From the NCBI RefSeq assembly GCF_035594125.1, contig NC_087191.1, forward strand, positions 1,302,001 through 1,366,000: a stretch of 64,000 bases of DNA, written 5' to 3'. This stretch comes from Scylla paramamosain. Its lineage: Eukaryota > Arthropoda > Malacostraca > Decapoda > Portunidae. The notes beneath the pieces were generated by a model. That model did not search any database. It saw nothing but the letters and a program-made list of their open reading frames with translations, and had not been told where the DNA came from. This document shows, in pieces, positions 52,009-64,000 of this stretch (positions are counted from its first letter, which is position 1; each line of letters opens with the position of its first letter). The translations under genes and the position numbers were made by a program.

Positions 52009-54070
52009 TTAGTCAAGAAGAGCATCCAAGCCACCGTCTGTTTCCTCGGCAGCTATATACATGTTGGTTGATGTAAATTTCTCAAGCATTCTGTCACTTA
52101 TATTCAGATCTTTGCAGCACTTCCCAGTCATTAACAGCGTGGTCCGTATTCTGAGTATTGATTCAAGCATGGGCAATTTCATTCTGTTTCGTACTTTAGT
52201 TTTTATTGCATTTGCATGTGAGAAAACTCTTTCAACAAACGCATTGCTCACTGGGGTTGTTAGGCATGATAATGCATATGATGCCAGTTCCTCATATGGC
52301 TTAGAATCATTGCTTGAGTAATTCTTTATTTTCGACCAGAATACAACCGCATCATCAGGTATCTTGCCACCAAAAAAGTCTTCCTCTACCCATGGGTGGT
52401 ACAGAATTCTTCTGTACTGATTTTCACAAGCCTCCGCCGTTTCGCCTTGTAGGTGGAGAAACGGTAGGTCCTTGTAAGACGGCCTATTCAGGTGTGTAAG
52501 CACTATGCTGGGAGACAAATTTTTGAGCCCATCATAGATGTCCCGACTTTGTGGTAACCACAAAGTCCTGTTCAATAAGTTCAAACAGCATTTCTTGACA
52601 GCGATTTTGCAAGCATTTCTTGACAGCGATTTTGTGGTAACCGCAAAGTCCTCTTCAATAAGTTCAAACAACATTTCTTGACAGCGATTTTGCAAGTTCT
52701 TTACTTTCATTTGATCTTTACCTAGCAGAAGCTGGCACTCTGATAAGAACTTTGCTCCAAAATCAATCTTTTCCAAAGGTAGAGGCATGTCTTTCTCATC
52801 GTACACTCGACAAGTCAAAGAAGTGAAGTTAATATCCAACTCATGAAACAATGTGGAGGGCGTGGCGTTTGTTGATTGAAACAGTGCATTAAGTCTTTCG
52901 AACTCAGTCACTATGGGAGATGCAAACACAAAATACAGGTAGTTCTGGTCATCGTTAAACATGTCCCACAACAGCCTTGCTTTGTAGCGAACATCTTGGG
53001 TACCTTCGATCTTGGCAGTGTTGAAGTATGCTTTAAGCTCTTCCCAGTTTACTAATATGTTGTAAATTACTTTGCCACGCACAAGCCATCGAGTTTGACA
53101 TTTTAATAAATGCACTAGGAATACCTGACCGCTCTTCATTTATATTCATAGTTTCAAAGAGCATTCTATAGGTTTCCCTTCTCAGAGCACTTTTCTTGAA
53201 CCACTTCGGTACCTCTTTCAACATGAATCCTAAGTTTGAGGGTAGTTTTTCGAAGCCTTTTTGCACACATAATGCCAAACTCTGGCATGTACATGGCATT
53301 TTTACACAACTAGGTGACTCAGTTTTTAATCTTGACCATAAAGAGTTCTTATTGCCAGTCATGTTGCTTGCTCCGTCACTTGAAAAACCAATGCATTTCT
53401 TGATATCAATCTTCACAGCCTCGAACAATGCTTCACCTGTTGTTTCAACAACTTTTGCAAGTCCCCAAAAATTTGTTCCTATTTCAGCATTTTCCTCATC
53501 ATAGAATCTTATGCTAATGCATAAACTTTTGTTACTCGCAACGTCTGTAGACTCATCAACAAGCAAGCAGAAATATTTAGCTGTTTCAATCTTTGATAAC
53601 AAGTCCTCCTCAAGAGCAGGAGAAATTACTTGGGTAATTAGTTTGGAACATTTTGTACGATGTAGTTTCAAGTTCTCAAGAGTGCTTCCAACCCCGTTGC
53701 GCTTTACAATCTCACTTAAGTGGTCTATAGCAATAACTGGGCAGTGACATGTACTTCCTACTGCAAGCTGCAGTTCAGCTCTTTTTAGTTTATCAGGATC
53801 TGATGATGTTTTCTTAAAGCTCTGAAACATGGACGTACTAGCAAAGCTAATTGAGGAGGCACGCTGTGTATGTTCCTTGGACTCTGCATGATTTTTAAGT
53901 GTTCCTTTTCTTGGCTGCAAACCTTTGTGGCACAATTTGCAATATGCCTGCTGAGTGCCGTCTTTTGCTTTTGTTACCCATGGAAATTCTTTTTCCCACT
54001 CGGCGTGGTGAGTGCGACCAGATTCATAGGAACCTTTCCACTTCGACATGCTGACACCTCCCCAGTTCAC
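52009..54070 (-). pseudogene. hAT-family transposase, one frameshift
   Basis: Read on the minus strand from MNWGGVSMSKWKGSYESG. A BED-like zinc finger, YCKLCHKGLQPRKGTLKNHA with a following SKEHTQ, gives C-x2-C...H-x4-H. The catalytic region has FCLLVDESTDVASNK (first Asp) and IGFSSDGASNMTG (second Asp), then CTCQSLALCVQKG, where the usual CxxH has Gln for His. A frameshift at about 53095 separates KMSN from TRWLVRGKVIYNI. The second half ends with the hAT dimerisation domain, SYALSCLTTPVSNAFVERVF followed by KTKVRNRM. Relatives are often annotated as SCAND3- or KIAA1586-like host genes; the TIRs and TSD show that this one is a transposon. An 83-bp internal duplication (52551-52633 and 52634-52716) shifts the frame locally. 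Confidence 0.93.
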
Positions 54071-54371
54071 AGCGAAGAGCCAACTGGCAGTGGCCGCCGG
54101 CCTGAGCCAGGAGGGTCGCTGCTGGACTTGTATGAGACGCGTAGGCTACACGTCTCGAAACAGAAGCGTGAGAACCGGACGTCGATGCGGCCGTAACTAA
54201 TGACTACTTATTTGTAGCCTTATAATGCTAATCCTGGCGTCTCGGGTCTGCAGGGTGACGATGAAAACAAAATGATGATGCACAGGTAAAAATTCACCCT
54301 GAACTCCGACTTAGATTATGAAAGACATTGATTAAACTTTTAATTACTAGCTGTTTACTGGGGAGGTTGAA

Positions 54372-54555
<184 letters not shown>

Positions 54556-54865
54556 TTCAATACCAAATTTCTTTCGTTTCAATACCAAATCTAAGTCCAA
54601 TACCAGTCACGGTGCTTTAATACCGAATGGATTTTTCATTACCAAATTTACCCTAATTTGGTATTGAAAAATACCAAATGGCAACCCTGGCCGCGTCCCC
54701 TCGCTGCCTCTCATGCCGCTTCCAATAAAGATCCAGCTCTCAACCACGTGATTTCCGTGGTCAATCAGCGGCTGCGGGGCCCATCACTCGATCAGGAATG
54801 GCGGGAAACTTGCTCCCACGTGTTAAAACAACAGGAAGGAGGCGATAATGGCTGCCGTCGCTACA

Positions 54866-55150
54866 ATACCACTGAACACAAAATGAAATTTCCTATCCAA
54901 CGTATATTGCACAACCATTAGGATACAGTGATTTGATTATTAGGCAAGTGTGCGATGTGCGCCGTACTTCATATTGCCGCTAACTTTTCAATGAATTAAA
55001 TGATAAAGCTTAATTTTGTAGGTAATAAGATTAATACAAGTTATACTAGGTAATAAGATTAATACAAGATATATCGGAAAAAAAGTCGTTTGTAACACTT
55101 GCATATGCGCAAAATACACAATAAAACTTTTTATAAATTTGCCTTTCATA
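54866..55150 (+). repeat. Repeat F, second array, right part
   Basis: Resumes at ATACCACTGAACAC and matches about 50255-50500 (ATATTGCACAACCATTAGG..., GATGTGCGCCGTACTTCATATTGCCGC, TAATAAGATTAATACAAGTTAT). It has a small internal duplication near 55020-55065 and a TATGCGCAAAATACA variant of the shared palindrome. Confidence 0.78.
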
Positions 55151-55322
55151 TAAGGATAGTTATTGTTAGTAGGAGTGATTATTTTTTTGCCACTCATGTA
55201 ATAACCCTCTTCTACCATTCGATCGAGACTCCTGTGTCTATCTATAACTAGGGAACCAGTGATTTTCTCAGTCGGTACTCAACGCATACCCACCATAACT
55301 TGTCCTTCCTGTCATCAGTTAC

Positions 55323-57065
55323 TTTTTTTTTTGTCTTTATGTAGGAGGGATAATGGCCAAGGGCAACAAGAACCCAATAAAAAAAAAAATGCCCACTGAA
55401 ATGCCAGTCCCATAAAAGTCCCATAAAAAACAGTAGTCAAAAATTGATAAATAACTGTCTTGAAACCTCCCTCTTGAAGGAATTCAAGTCATAGGAAGGT
55501 GGAAATACAGAAGCAGGCAGGAAGTTCCAGAGTTTACCAGAGAAAGGGATGAATGATTGAGAATACTGGTCAACTCTTGCGTTAGAGAGGTGGACAGAAT
55601 AGGGGTGAGAGAAAGAAGAAAGTCTTGAGCAGCGAGGCCACGGGAGAAGGGGAGTGTCTGCAGTTAGCAAGATCAGAAGAAGAGTTAGCATGAAAATAGC
55701 ACTAGAAGACAGCTAGAGATGCAACATTGCGGCGGTGAGAGGTTGAAGACATTCAGTTAGAGGAGAGGAGTTGATGAGACGAAAAGCTTTTGATTCCACC
55801 CTGTCTAGAAGAGCAGTATGAGTGGAACCCCTCCAGACATGTGAGGCATACTCCATACATGGACGGATAAGGCCCTTGTACAGAGTTAGCAGCTGGGGGG
55901 GCGGGTGAGAAAAACTGGCGGAGACGTCTCAGAACGCCTAACTTTATAGAAGCTGTTTTAGCTAGAGATTAGAAGGACAGACCGAGGATGTTCAGTGTAG
56001 AAGAGGGGGACAGTTGAGTGTCAATGAAGAAAAAATTTTTTATTAGATATTTGTTGCCCTTGGCCAGTATCCTTCCTACATAAAAAAAAAAAAAAAAACA
56101 GTTGTCTGGAAGGTTGTGTCAAGTTGGAGGAATTGAGTTTTTGAGGCATTGAAAAATACCAAGATTGCTCTGCCCCAATCAGAAATTTTAAAAAGATCAG
56201 AAGTCAAGCTTTCTGTGGCTTCCCTGCGTGAAATGTTTACCTCCTGAAGGGTTGGACGTCTATGAAAAGACGTGGAAAAATGCAGGGTGGTATCATCAGC
56301 GTAGGAGTGGACAGGACAAAAAAGTTCGATTTAGATCATTAATGAATAATAAGAAGAGAGTGGGTGACAGGACAGAACCCTGAGGAACACCACTGTTAAT
56401 AGATTTAGAAGAAGAACAGTGACCGTCTACCACAGCAGCAATAAAACGGTCAGAAAGGAAACTTGAGATGAAGTTACAGAGTGAAGGATAGAAGCCGTAG
56501 GAGGGTAGTTTGGAAATCAAAGCTTTATGCCAGACTCTATCAAAAGCTTTTGATATCTCCAAGGCAACAACAAAAGTTTCACCAAAATCTCTAAAAGAAG
56601 ATGACCAAGACTCAGTAAGGAAAGCCAGAAGATCACCAGTAGAGCGGCCTTGACGGAACCCATACTGGAAATCAGATAGAAGGTTGTGAAGTGATAGATG
56701 TTTAAGAATCTTCCTGTTGAGGATAAATTAAAAAACTTTAGATAGGCAGGAAATTAAAGCAATAGGACTTTAGTTTGAGGGATTAGAACGGTCACCCTTT
56801 TTAGGAACAGGTTGAATGTAGGCAAACCTCCAGCAAGAAGGAAAGGTAGATTTTTGACACATAGAGCTGTAAGAGTTTGACTAGGCAAGGTGCAAGCACG
56901 GAAGCACAGTTTCGGAGAACAAGAGGAGGAACCCCATCAAGTCCATAAGCCTTCCGAGGGTTTAGGCCAGCAAGGGCATGGAAAACATCATTGCGAAGAA
57001 TTTTAATAGGTAGCATGAAGTAGTCAGAGGGTGGAGGAGAGGGAGGAACAAGCCCAGAATGAGAG
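55323..57065 (-). pseudogene. Family A LINE, RT to 3' end, antisense
   Basis: Minus-strand pieces: LPIKILRNDVFHALAGLNPR and RKAYGLDGVPPLVLRN (about 56990-56930), then SIFLNRKILKHLSLHNLL-like text, [40 protein letters not shown] and [20 protein letters not shown], all on the right half. The left half carries the C-terminal block (ESKAFRLINS, QYSQSFIPFSGKLWNF). The 3' end at the left is TATGTAGGAGGGATAATGGC. It is the longest RT of family A here, with stops and a small foreign insertion at about 56033-56098. Confidence 0.88.
56033..56098 (+). mobile_element. Minute family A 3'-end insertion
   Basis: TTTGTTGCCCTTGGCCAGTA, TCCTTCCTACATA and 17 A form the sense 3' end of family A, only about 50 bp plus tail. 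It sits inside the antisense copy. In other copies the host text reads GAAGAAGAGGGGATAGTTGT without interruption. Confidence 0.8.
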
Positions 57066-57329
57066 AGTACTTAATCAGGACTTTTCTTGTATACATTTTC
57101 AAAGTAATTCACTTGGTATATCCTTCTGCACTTGGTTTATACCAGACGGTGGCTAGCCATCAGCCTAGCTGTTACCATCTATTAGTATTATTTTTTTCTT
57201 CACTTGTATAATTCAGTTTTGCAAATGATTATCTATTACGATGCTGTGCCACTGACGTTTGTCGATTTTATATAATATTCCATCATTAGGCTAAAACAGC
57301 AGATCTCGCCCAGAATCGGAACCTTTACC

Positions 57330-58180
<851 letters not shown>

Positions 58181-58189
58181 ACTCATTTC

Positions 58190-59395
58190 GGTCTACCGGT
58201 ACAGTGTCCCTTGGTCCCGGCTACGAGGAACACTCCGTCTACTAAAAAGTAGGTAGTGGCCCGCTTTTTTAAACATGGTATTAGTATTTTCTAAACAGTT
58301 TTTCAGCTTCGCGCTTCGGGTTAGGTCGACCAGACCGAATAAATCGTATTGGAAGTATTGGGGAGAACTACCCCTCCCCAACAGGAAACCTCAGTGATAT
58401 TTACCAGTACTATGCAACGGAAAGTTGTGTCATAAATATTAAAATATACCAAAGTATTCATTCCTGTGTGAAAGAAAAATTGTATGCATTCTCTAAATTA
58501 ATAGATTTCAGAGTTCGAAATGCCGCGTTCGGGTGCGTTTGAGAGACTGCGTTTGCAGCCTGATGAGTTATGGTTTGTTTATGGCCAGCGTCCACTGCCA
58601 TTTGACAAGTTCTGGTATTATTTCAAGAGACCCAACATGGCTATTCTTACACATATTAGATAGAGCTTCTCACTCTGAGTTATGTGAACCCCATATATAT
58701 ATACATATAATGCTGACAGCAATTTTTGAAGTTGCTTAGGTTTAATTTGGTTATGGAGAGTTATTTTTTCCTGATATTGATTCTAGAGCAAGCATGATCA
58801 TCATTCGTTACTATAAGGCTAAAGAAAATATCAGCATTACTATCATAATTCCCATTTATCAAGTATTATAAAACCTCCCACTCGTCTCTTGGACGGCGAT
58901 TCTGATGGCCTCGACATAACTGCGTGCACTTTCAATTTTTAAAGCAACAAGATGGATTTTAACGTTTGTTGTATTGCTGTACACAAAGGAATAATTCACC
59001 CGTCTCCACACATACGTTCAGTGAGAAACAATTACTAGTAACTTTATTACAAGCTAAAATATGCCCGCCCTTCGCCTCCGATCAAGCCACTAGCGATCGC
59101 TGTGAACATCATACAATCACAGTCTTCACTATTATGTGTTGTAAGATTATTCTGAAGGCATCTATGGCTAGATCAAGTGCAAAAATCGATCTAATAAATG
59201 AGAAATAACAAAATTGTGCAACTTTTCCTCGTCGCTGTTAGAACCAGAGCTGCCAACCTATGCAGAAAGCCTAGTATTTGCTAACTCGGCTTGGGGCTTG
59301 CACTCGGTGTTTAATGAACGCGACCGTGAGGTTAGTAGAACTATATACAACCGTGGAGCTTACTACTTATTACTAATACGACGTTTAAAAAAGCG
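58190..59395. other. No recognised gene between gag and protease
   Basis: Three short frames (58193-58381 minus, 58533-58739, 59214-59465) show no known domain. AT-rich overall. Confidence 0.4.
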
Positions 59396-59400
59396 GACCA

Positions 59401-59720
59401 ATGAGAGATACTTATGCTGCTCTATCCCTCATTTCCCAATCTGTTGTGCCTGCCATTCAGGATAGCTACACTGGAGAACTGATGTATCAGAGGGACTTTC
59501 ATGATCCCTTCCCTGCTCTTCTGGTCAGGTGTAACTCGACTGTGGCTAGGTTAAAGGCATTGTCCACTCCTAATGATGATTACATCCTTGATAACGATCC
59601 GGTTGGAACACTTGTATATCCACCTTCAATCATTAACACCCCATTGCTTTATAACCCAACAGAAGAGCTTGAAGATTAAGCTAACCTATCCCCTACCTGT
59701 GCTGTAACCCGATCAGTGTA
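59401..59720 (+). pseudogene. Aspartic protease region of the Ty3/gypsy-type element
   Basis: Open from 59401 to a TAA at 59677-59679. It starts RDTYAALSLISQSVVPA, which fits the retropepsin active site D-T/S-G-A followed by hydrophobic residues, with Tyr replacing Gly. Later DDYILDNDPVGTLVYPP corresponds to the xxxLGNDxxG...PP stretch that closes the protease in this group, and CAVTRSV just after the stop is the usual start of the next domain. The missing Gly and the stops mean it is inactive. Confidence 0.6.
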
Positions 59721-59739
59721 AAATTACTAATGAAGCTCG

Positions 59740-61000
<1,261 letters not shown>

Positions 61001-61032
61001 CAAACCAGTGCTACTTAAGCCCTACCAAACCA

Positions 61033-61257
61033 ATGAATCAGTGGATAACTCTGAGACCTATGTCAACTATTAATGTAATGTCCACATCATTAACATGCAC
61101 ATCACGTGGCCTCCCTGACACACCACCTGAAGTTACTGAACTTTTCTCTGTAGCTCAGGAACCAGATTCAATAGACATTGACATTGTAGCAAATTCTGTA
61201 GCAAATTCAGACCTTATTAGTAATCTCCCTGTATATTTAAAACCCCTAACACCATAA
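61033..61257 (+). pseudogene. Integrase-to-RT linker
   Basis: An acidic open frame of 74 codons ending NSDLISNLPVYLKPLTP. This resembles the 'LxxLPxxLxxLTxxQ' text that introduces RT in elements with integrase ahead of RT. It stops at 61255-61257, and the sequence to about 61900 is unrelated. Confidence 0.45.
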
Positions 61258-61900
61258 AAATCATCAGACACATCCAATGTAATCAGCATATCTCTCTCTT
61301 TAGAGATAACTTGACATGTGCAAAAAGAGATTTTGGTGATGTCACTCACTACTCTTGTTATTTTCTGCATTCCTGTGTAAAAATATTTGTCACTAAAACT
61401 CCATAACGATGTTGGTAATGCGTAAAATACATAACATGGTGGTAGGACTTGACACTTGCACAGGGAGAGAATTTTAGTGCTCTGTTACCTCTCACTACTT
61501 TTATTTACTTGCTGTTTTCCTCTCCTAACATATCCACATACAATGAAGCAATACTAATTTGTCTATAAAACCTCAAAAGTAGTTAATAATACGTAAAAAT
61601 ATATAAAATACCTTGGTGATGTTTTCATGTGGTGCGCATGCGCAGTGGCGTCCCTCGGGAGAAATTTGGACTCGGGAGAGATTTGGCACGACATCGGCAG
61701 ACAGTAATGTTCGAAGCTGATATACGCTGGCAACACAGGTATTTATTTAGGTCGGTGTTAGTGTGGGCTCACTCGGGAGACAGGTGGTTGTTGCCAGCGT
61801 GTAGTGCGATACATCATAACCATGGTGAGACCTAATCAACTCACAGCCTCGGTTCATCCAGTATACAAGTAACTTTGTTCATCGTGTGCCTGGGAATGTC
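61258..61900. other. No recognised gene
   Basis: AT-rich, then a GC-richer part from 61630 that contains GGTGCGCATGCGCAGTGG. It may be a foreign insertion or unrecognisable RT. Confidence 0.35.
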
Positions 61901-62079
61901 GTACTTCCACATTTTTGTCCTGCCAGACAATGTCCGAGGTTCTGATGTCACCAGCACGACACCGAAATCTGCAAAGGGCAGTGTCCGTTACACCTCTTGG
62001 TGTCGCTTCTGACGTCATCAGCACTCCTATCCTCTTCCTATTACTATCTGGTAAGAGTGGGTGTTGTACGGACAGTGTT

Positions 62080-62760
62080 CGACTGTGTGGACACGCCCTA
62101 AAGCTGGCTAAGACCACCTTCGGGAGACCTACAGTGATGTATCTGGGACACGGTGTAGGATGAGGCATCGTCCGTCCTCAAAATGGCCATCTCTGCTACC
62201 GTCAAGTAACCTGCCCCACGCAACAGGAAGGCGCTGATGCGTTTGTCAGGTATTACCGGAAATTCTGCCCCAACTTCTCCAAGGGTGCAAAACGCTCACC
62301 AGGATAACGAGTAGCTCCTTGCCATTCCTGTGGACAGACAACTGCTGGGCCACCTTCGAATAAATGAAATCCTTTCTCACCCAGAACTCTGTGCTGCTCA
62401 TCCTCCACACCGATGCCAGTGGTCAAGCCTTGGGGGCTGCCATGCTTCAGGAGAAGGAAGACCTGCTACATCCTGTTGCCAACCACTCGACAAAATTAAA
62501 TGTCCATTTGTAACGATACTCCATCATTGAGAAAGAATTGCTCGCCATTGTTTCCGCCCTCAAGAAATTTGAGTGTTACAAGCAAGTCAATCGCCATTGC
62601 AAGTCTACATCGACCGCAACCTCCTCTCCTTCCTGAACCGAAATAAATTTTCCAATCAGCGGTTGCTTAGATAGTTTCTTTATAATCTCCCCATCAAGCA
62701 CATCAAAGGGTTCGGTAACATCCTGGCCGATCCTCTCAACTGCATCTAGTATCCGGGTTA
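62080..62760 (+). pseudogene. RT end and RNase H of the Ty3/gypsy-type element
   Basis: Frames read ALKLAKTTFGRPTVMYLGHG (the LxxxKC..YLGH block after the RT palm), RKFCPNFSK, LPFLWTDNC, then LILHTDASGQALGAAMLQEK (RNase H first Asp), SIIEKELLAIVSALKKFE (Glu) and a HIKGFGNILADPLN-like ending at about 62700-62745. The RT palm itself (YLDDV) is not recognisable upstream. Frameshifts and stops are many. Confidence 0.8.
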
Positions 62761-63680
62761 AAGCATATCGCCTCTTTTTCTATAATGATGTCGTCTCAGG
62801 AGGGTGGTGTTGCGCCTCAATCCTCTAACTACCTTCGGGCCTCGTTCACTGCCTCATTCATAGTAAATGGTTATCACCATCACCTCGCTTCGTGTGCTAT
62901 TCCTAGCGTCAGGGCAGGAAGAAACGAGGCAGGGCTTTAAAGCAGAGAATGTGGGCGAAGAGCTCACGTCGTCAAGTCAGTCTCTCTCACACCGGCTGAA
63001 GAAGGTGGTTCTTCCTCCCTGGGTGTTGGTAACTCAACATACCTTTCCTCTGTCGATAACTATGTTGTGTTGTGTGATGCAAGGGTAACACCGGACCCTA
63101 AACCTTTAAGTAATATGGTCTAAGGTGTAATTTAAGGATTAATTGTAAGATGTTGTTTGTACCTTAAGTTTCTTTAATAATAATTAAGATAAGTCTCCCT
63201 ATGTTTGTTTTCACCATTTAAGTGCAACGTCCGTTACTCCCTTAGCCACTATTTTCAAACTCTAAAATGTGGATCTTTACACTATATAACGATATAACGA
63301 ACAGGTTTTGTACTTGTAGTCATATGTTAAACATGAAATTAATCCTCATCTATTTTCATTTAACTTTTTTCTTGTGATGATTTCTTCTTTAATTTTTATT
63401 TGTATAGGGAGCGTGTGTACATAATATGTATTTTTTTTTTATTTCTTCAGTATGGTTTTGTATATTTGTTCGTATTTGTAGTTAAGATTGTAATTTCGTT
63501 ACTTCCCTTTCATTCTAACACGAATTTACAACTGTTCTATAATTTTTAAAATTTCTTAGCACAATTTTGTTTCGTTACAATATATGTTTTTATATATGTT
63601 AATAGGCAATATAATGAATATTCAGTTGGTATTAGCCTATCTTCATTGTTTCTTATGACAACTAATGCTGATGTTTTTAA
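62761..63680. other. Tail of LTR element and IR intron 6 end
   Basis: No coding potential. The first 400 bp may include the element's 3' LTR, but no matching 5' LTR was found. The rest is T-rich intron leading to the last exon's acceptor. Confidence 0.35.
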
Positions 63681-63688
63681 CTTCACAG

Positions 63689-63805
63689 GACAGCGAGTCT
63701 GAAGTTGTCCTTGGAGTGGAACACTTGCAGGGCGCGTTCTACCTGCTCTTTCTTGGCTCCTGCATTGGCTCTGTTTTCTTTTTATTCGAAACACAATTGA
63801 ACTGA
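63689..63805 (+). CDS. IR last exon: TM3 and C-terminus
   Basis: The exon follows TTTAACTTCACAG. It reads DSESEVVLGVEHLQGAFYLL, then FLGSCIGSVFFLFETQLN and TGA at 63803-63805. The L-G-V/L-E-H-L/F-Q-G-A-F pattern followed by a hydrophobic helix ending F-x-x-E is the most conserved part of decapod-type IRs and is their last membrane helix (TM3). Only a handful of residues follow TM3, giving a very short cytoplasmic tail as is usual in IRs. The 14-kb intron before it contains a hAT element and a Ty3/gypsy-type element. Confidence 0.92.
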   Translation, partial: DSESEVVLGVEHLQGAFYLLFLGSCIGSVFFLFETQLN

Positions 63806-64000
63806 AAAACAAATTATAAATATATGCGGCATTACGTATGCATCACATCAAATATGTAGCAAGACCCTAGTAGCTTTAATGAACATGGCTGGAAAATGTG
63901 GCATGGAAAACGTGTGTGTGTGTGTGTGCGTGTGTATTGTTAAGCAGAGTAGGATTACATCTTGCTGTATTTATTCTTAAAGTGAACGTCATGGAAACAT
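63806..64000 (+). other. IR 3' untranslated region (partial)
   Basis: Sequence after the IR stop codon. It has no coding potential and includes a short (GT)n run at about 63911-63936. No clear AATAAA polyadenylation signal is visible before the window ends, so the transcript end is not defined. Confidence 0.5.

Noticed and set aside
52009..54070. A domesticated host gene of the SCAND3/KIAA1586 type
   Set aside because: Inverted ends and an exact 8-bp target duplication surround it, and a frameshift breaks it, so it is an ordinary hAT copy.

Overview
This window is eukaryotic, intron-rich, AT-rich and packed with transposable elements. A divergent ionotropic receptor, CR1/jockey-like LINEs with many 5'-truncated copies, and very dense microsatellites together suggest a decapod crustacean, perhaps a crab. 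The species assignment is inference.

One host gene is well supported, on the + strand. It is an ionotropic receptor (IR, variant ionotropic glutamate receptor), read in seven phase-compatible exons: 17060-17298, 26296-26480, 26583-26819, 47878-47955, 48662-48840, 49464-49617 and 63689-63805. The exons encode, in order, part of the S1 ligand-binding lobe, TM1, the pore loop, TM2, the S2 lobe, TM3 and the stop codon. The exons before 17060 (signal peptide, N-terminal domain, start of S1) were not found. Introns 1, 3 and 6 (9.0, 21.1 and 14.1 kb) hold most of the mobile elements.

Layout. 1-13.4 kb: three CR1-like LINE copies (called B1 here). One is split by an antisense family A LINE. Another appears split between its SGNH ORF1 and its endonuclease-RT by a nearly intact LINE (called E) that carries a 2A-like GDVELNPGP motif behind a hydrophobic leader. 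13.4-17 kb: non-coding, with three local tandem duplications. 17-26 kb: IR exon 1, a second CR1 group (B2), a family A LINE carrying an antisense family A insertion, and an antisense fragment of a further LINE (D). 26-48 kb: IR exons 2-4, a degenerate B2 CR1, an A-rich LINE (C) broken by two oppositely oriented family A copies, twelve long (AT)n arrays (these continue to 60 kb), palindromes, a TIR element and a Tc1/mariner element. 48-55 kb: IR exons 5-6, then a satellite-like repeat carrying a GC-rich insertion that itself carries a hAT transposon with an 8-bp target-site duplication. 55-63.3 kb: an antisense family A LINE and a decayed Ty3/gypsy-type element whose order is gag-protease-integrase-RT/RNase H (Gmr1-like). 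63.7 kb: last IR exon.

All transposon genes seen are broken by stops, frameshifts, truncation or microsatellite expansion. The IR exons are open and join in frame. No rRNA, tRNA or CRISPR was recognised. Family letters are local labels. Element borders are approximate unless a target-site duplication is given.
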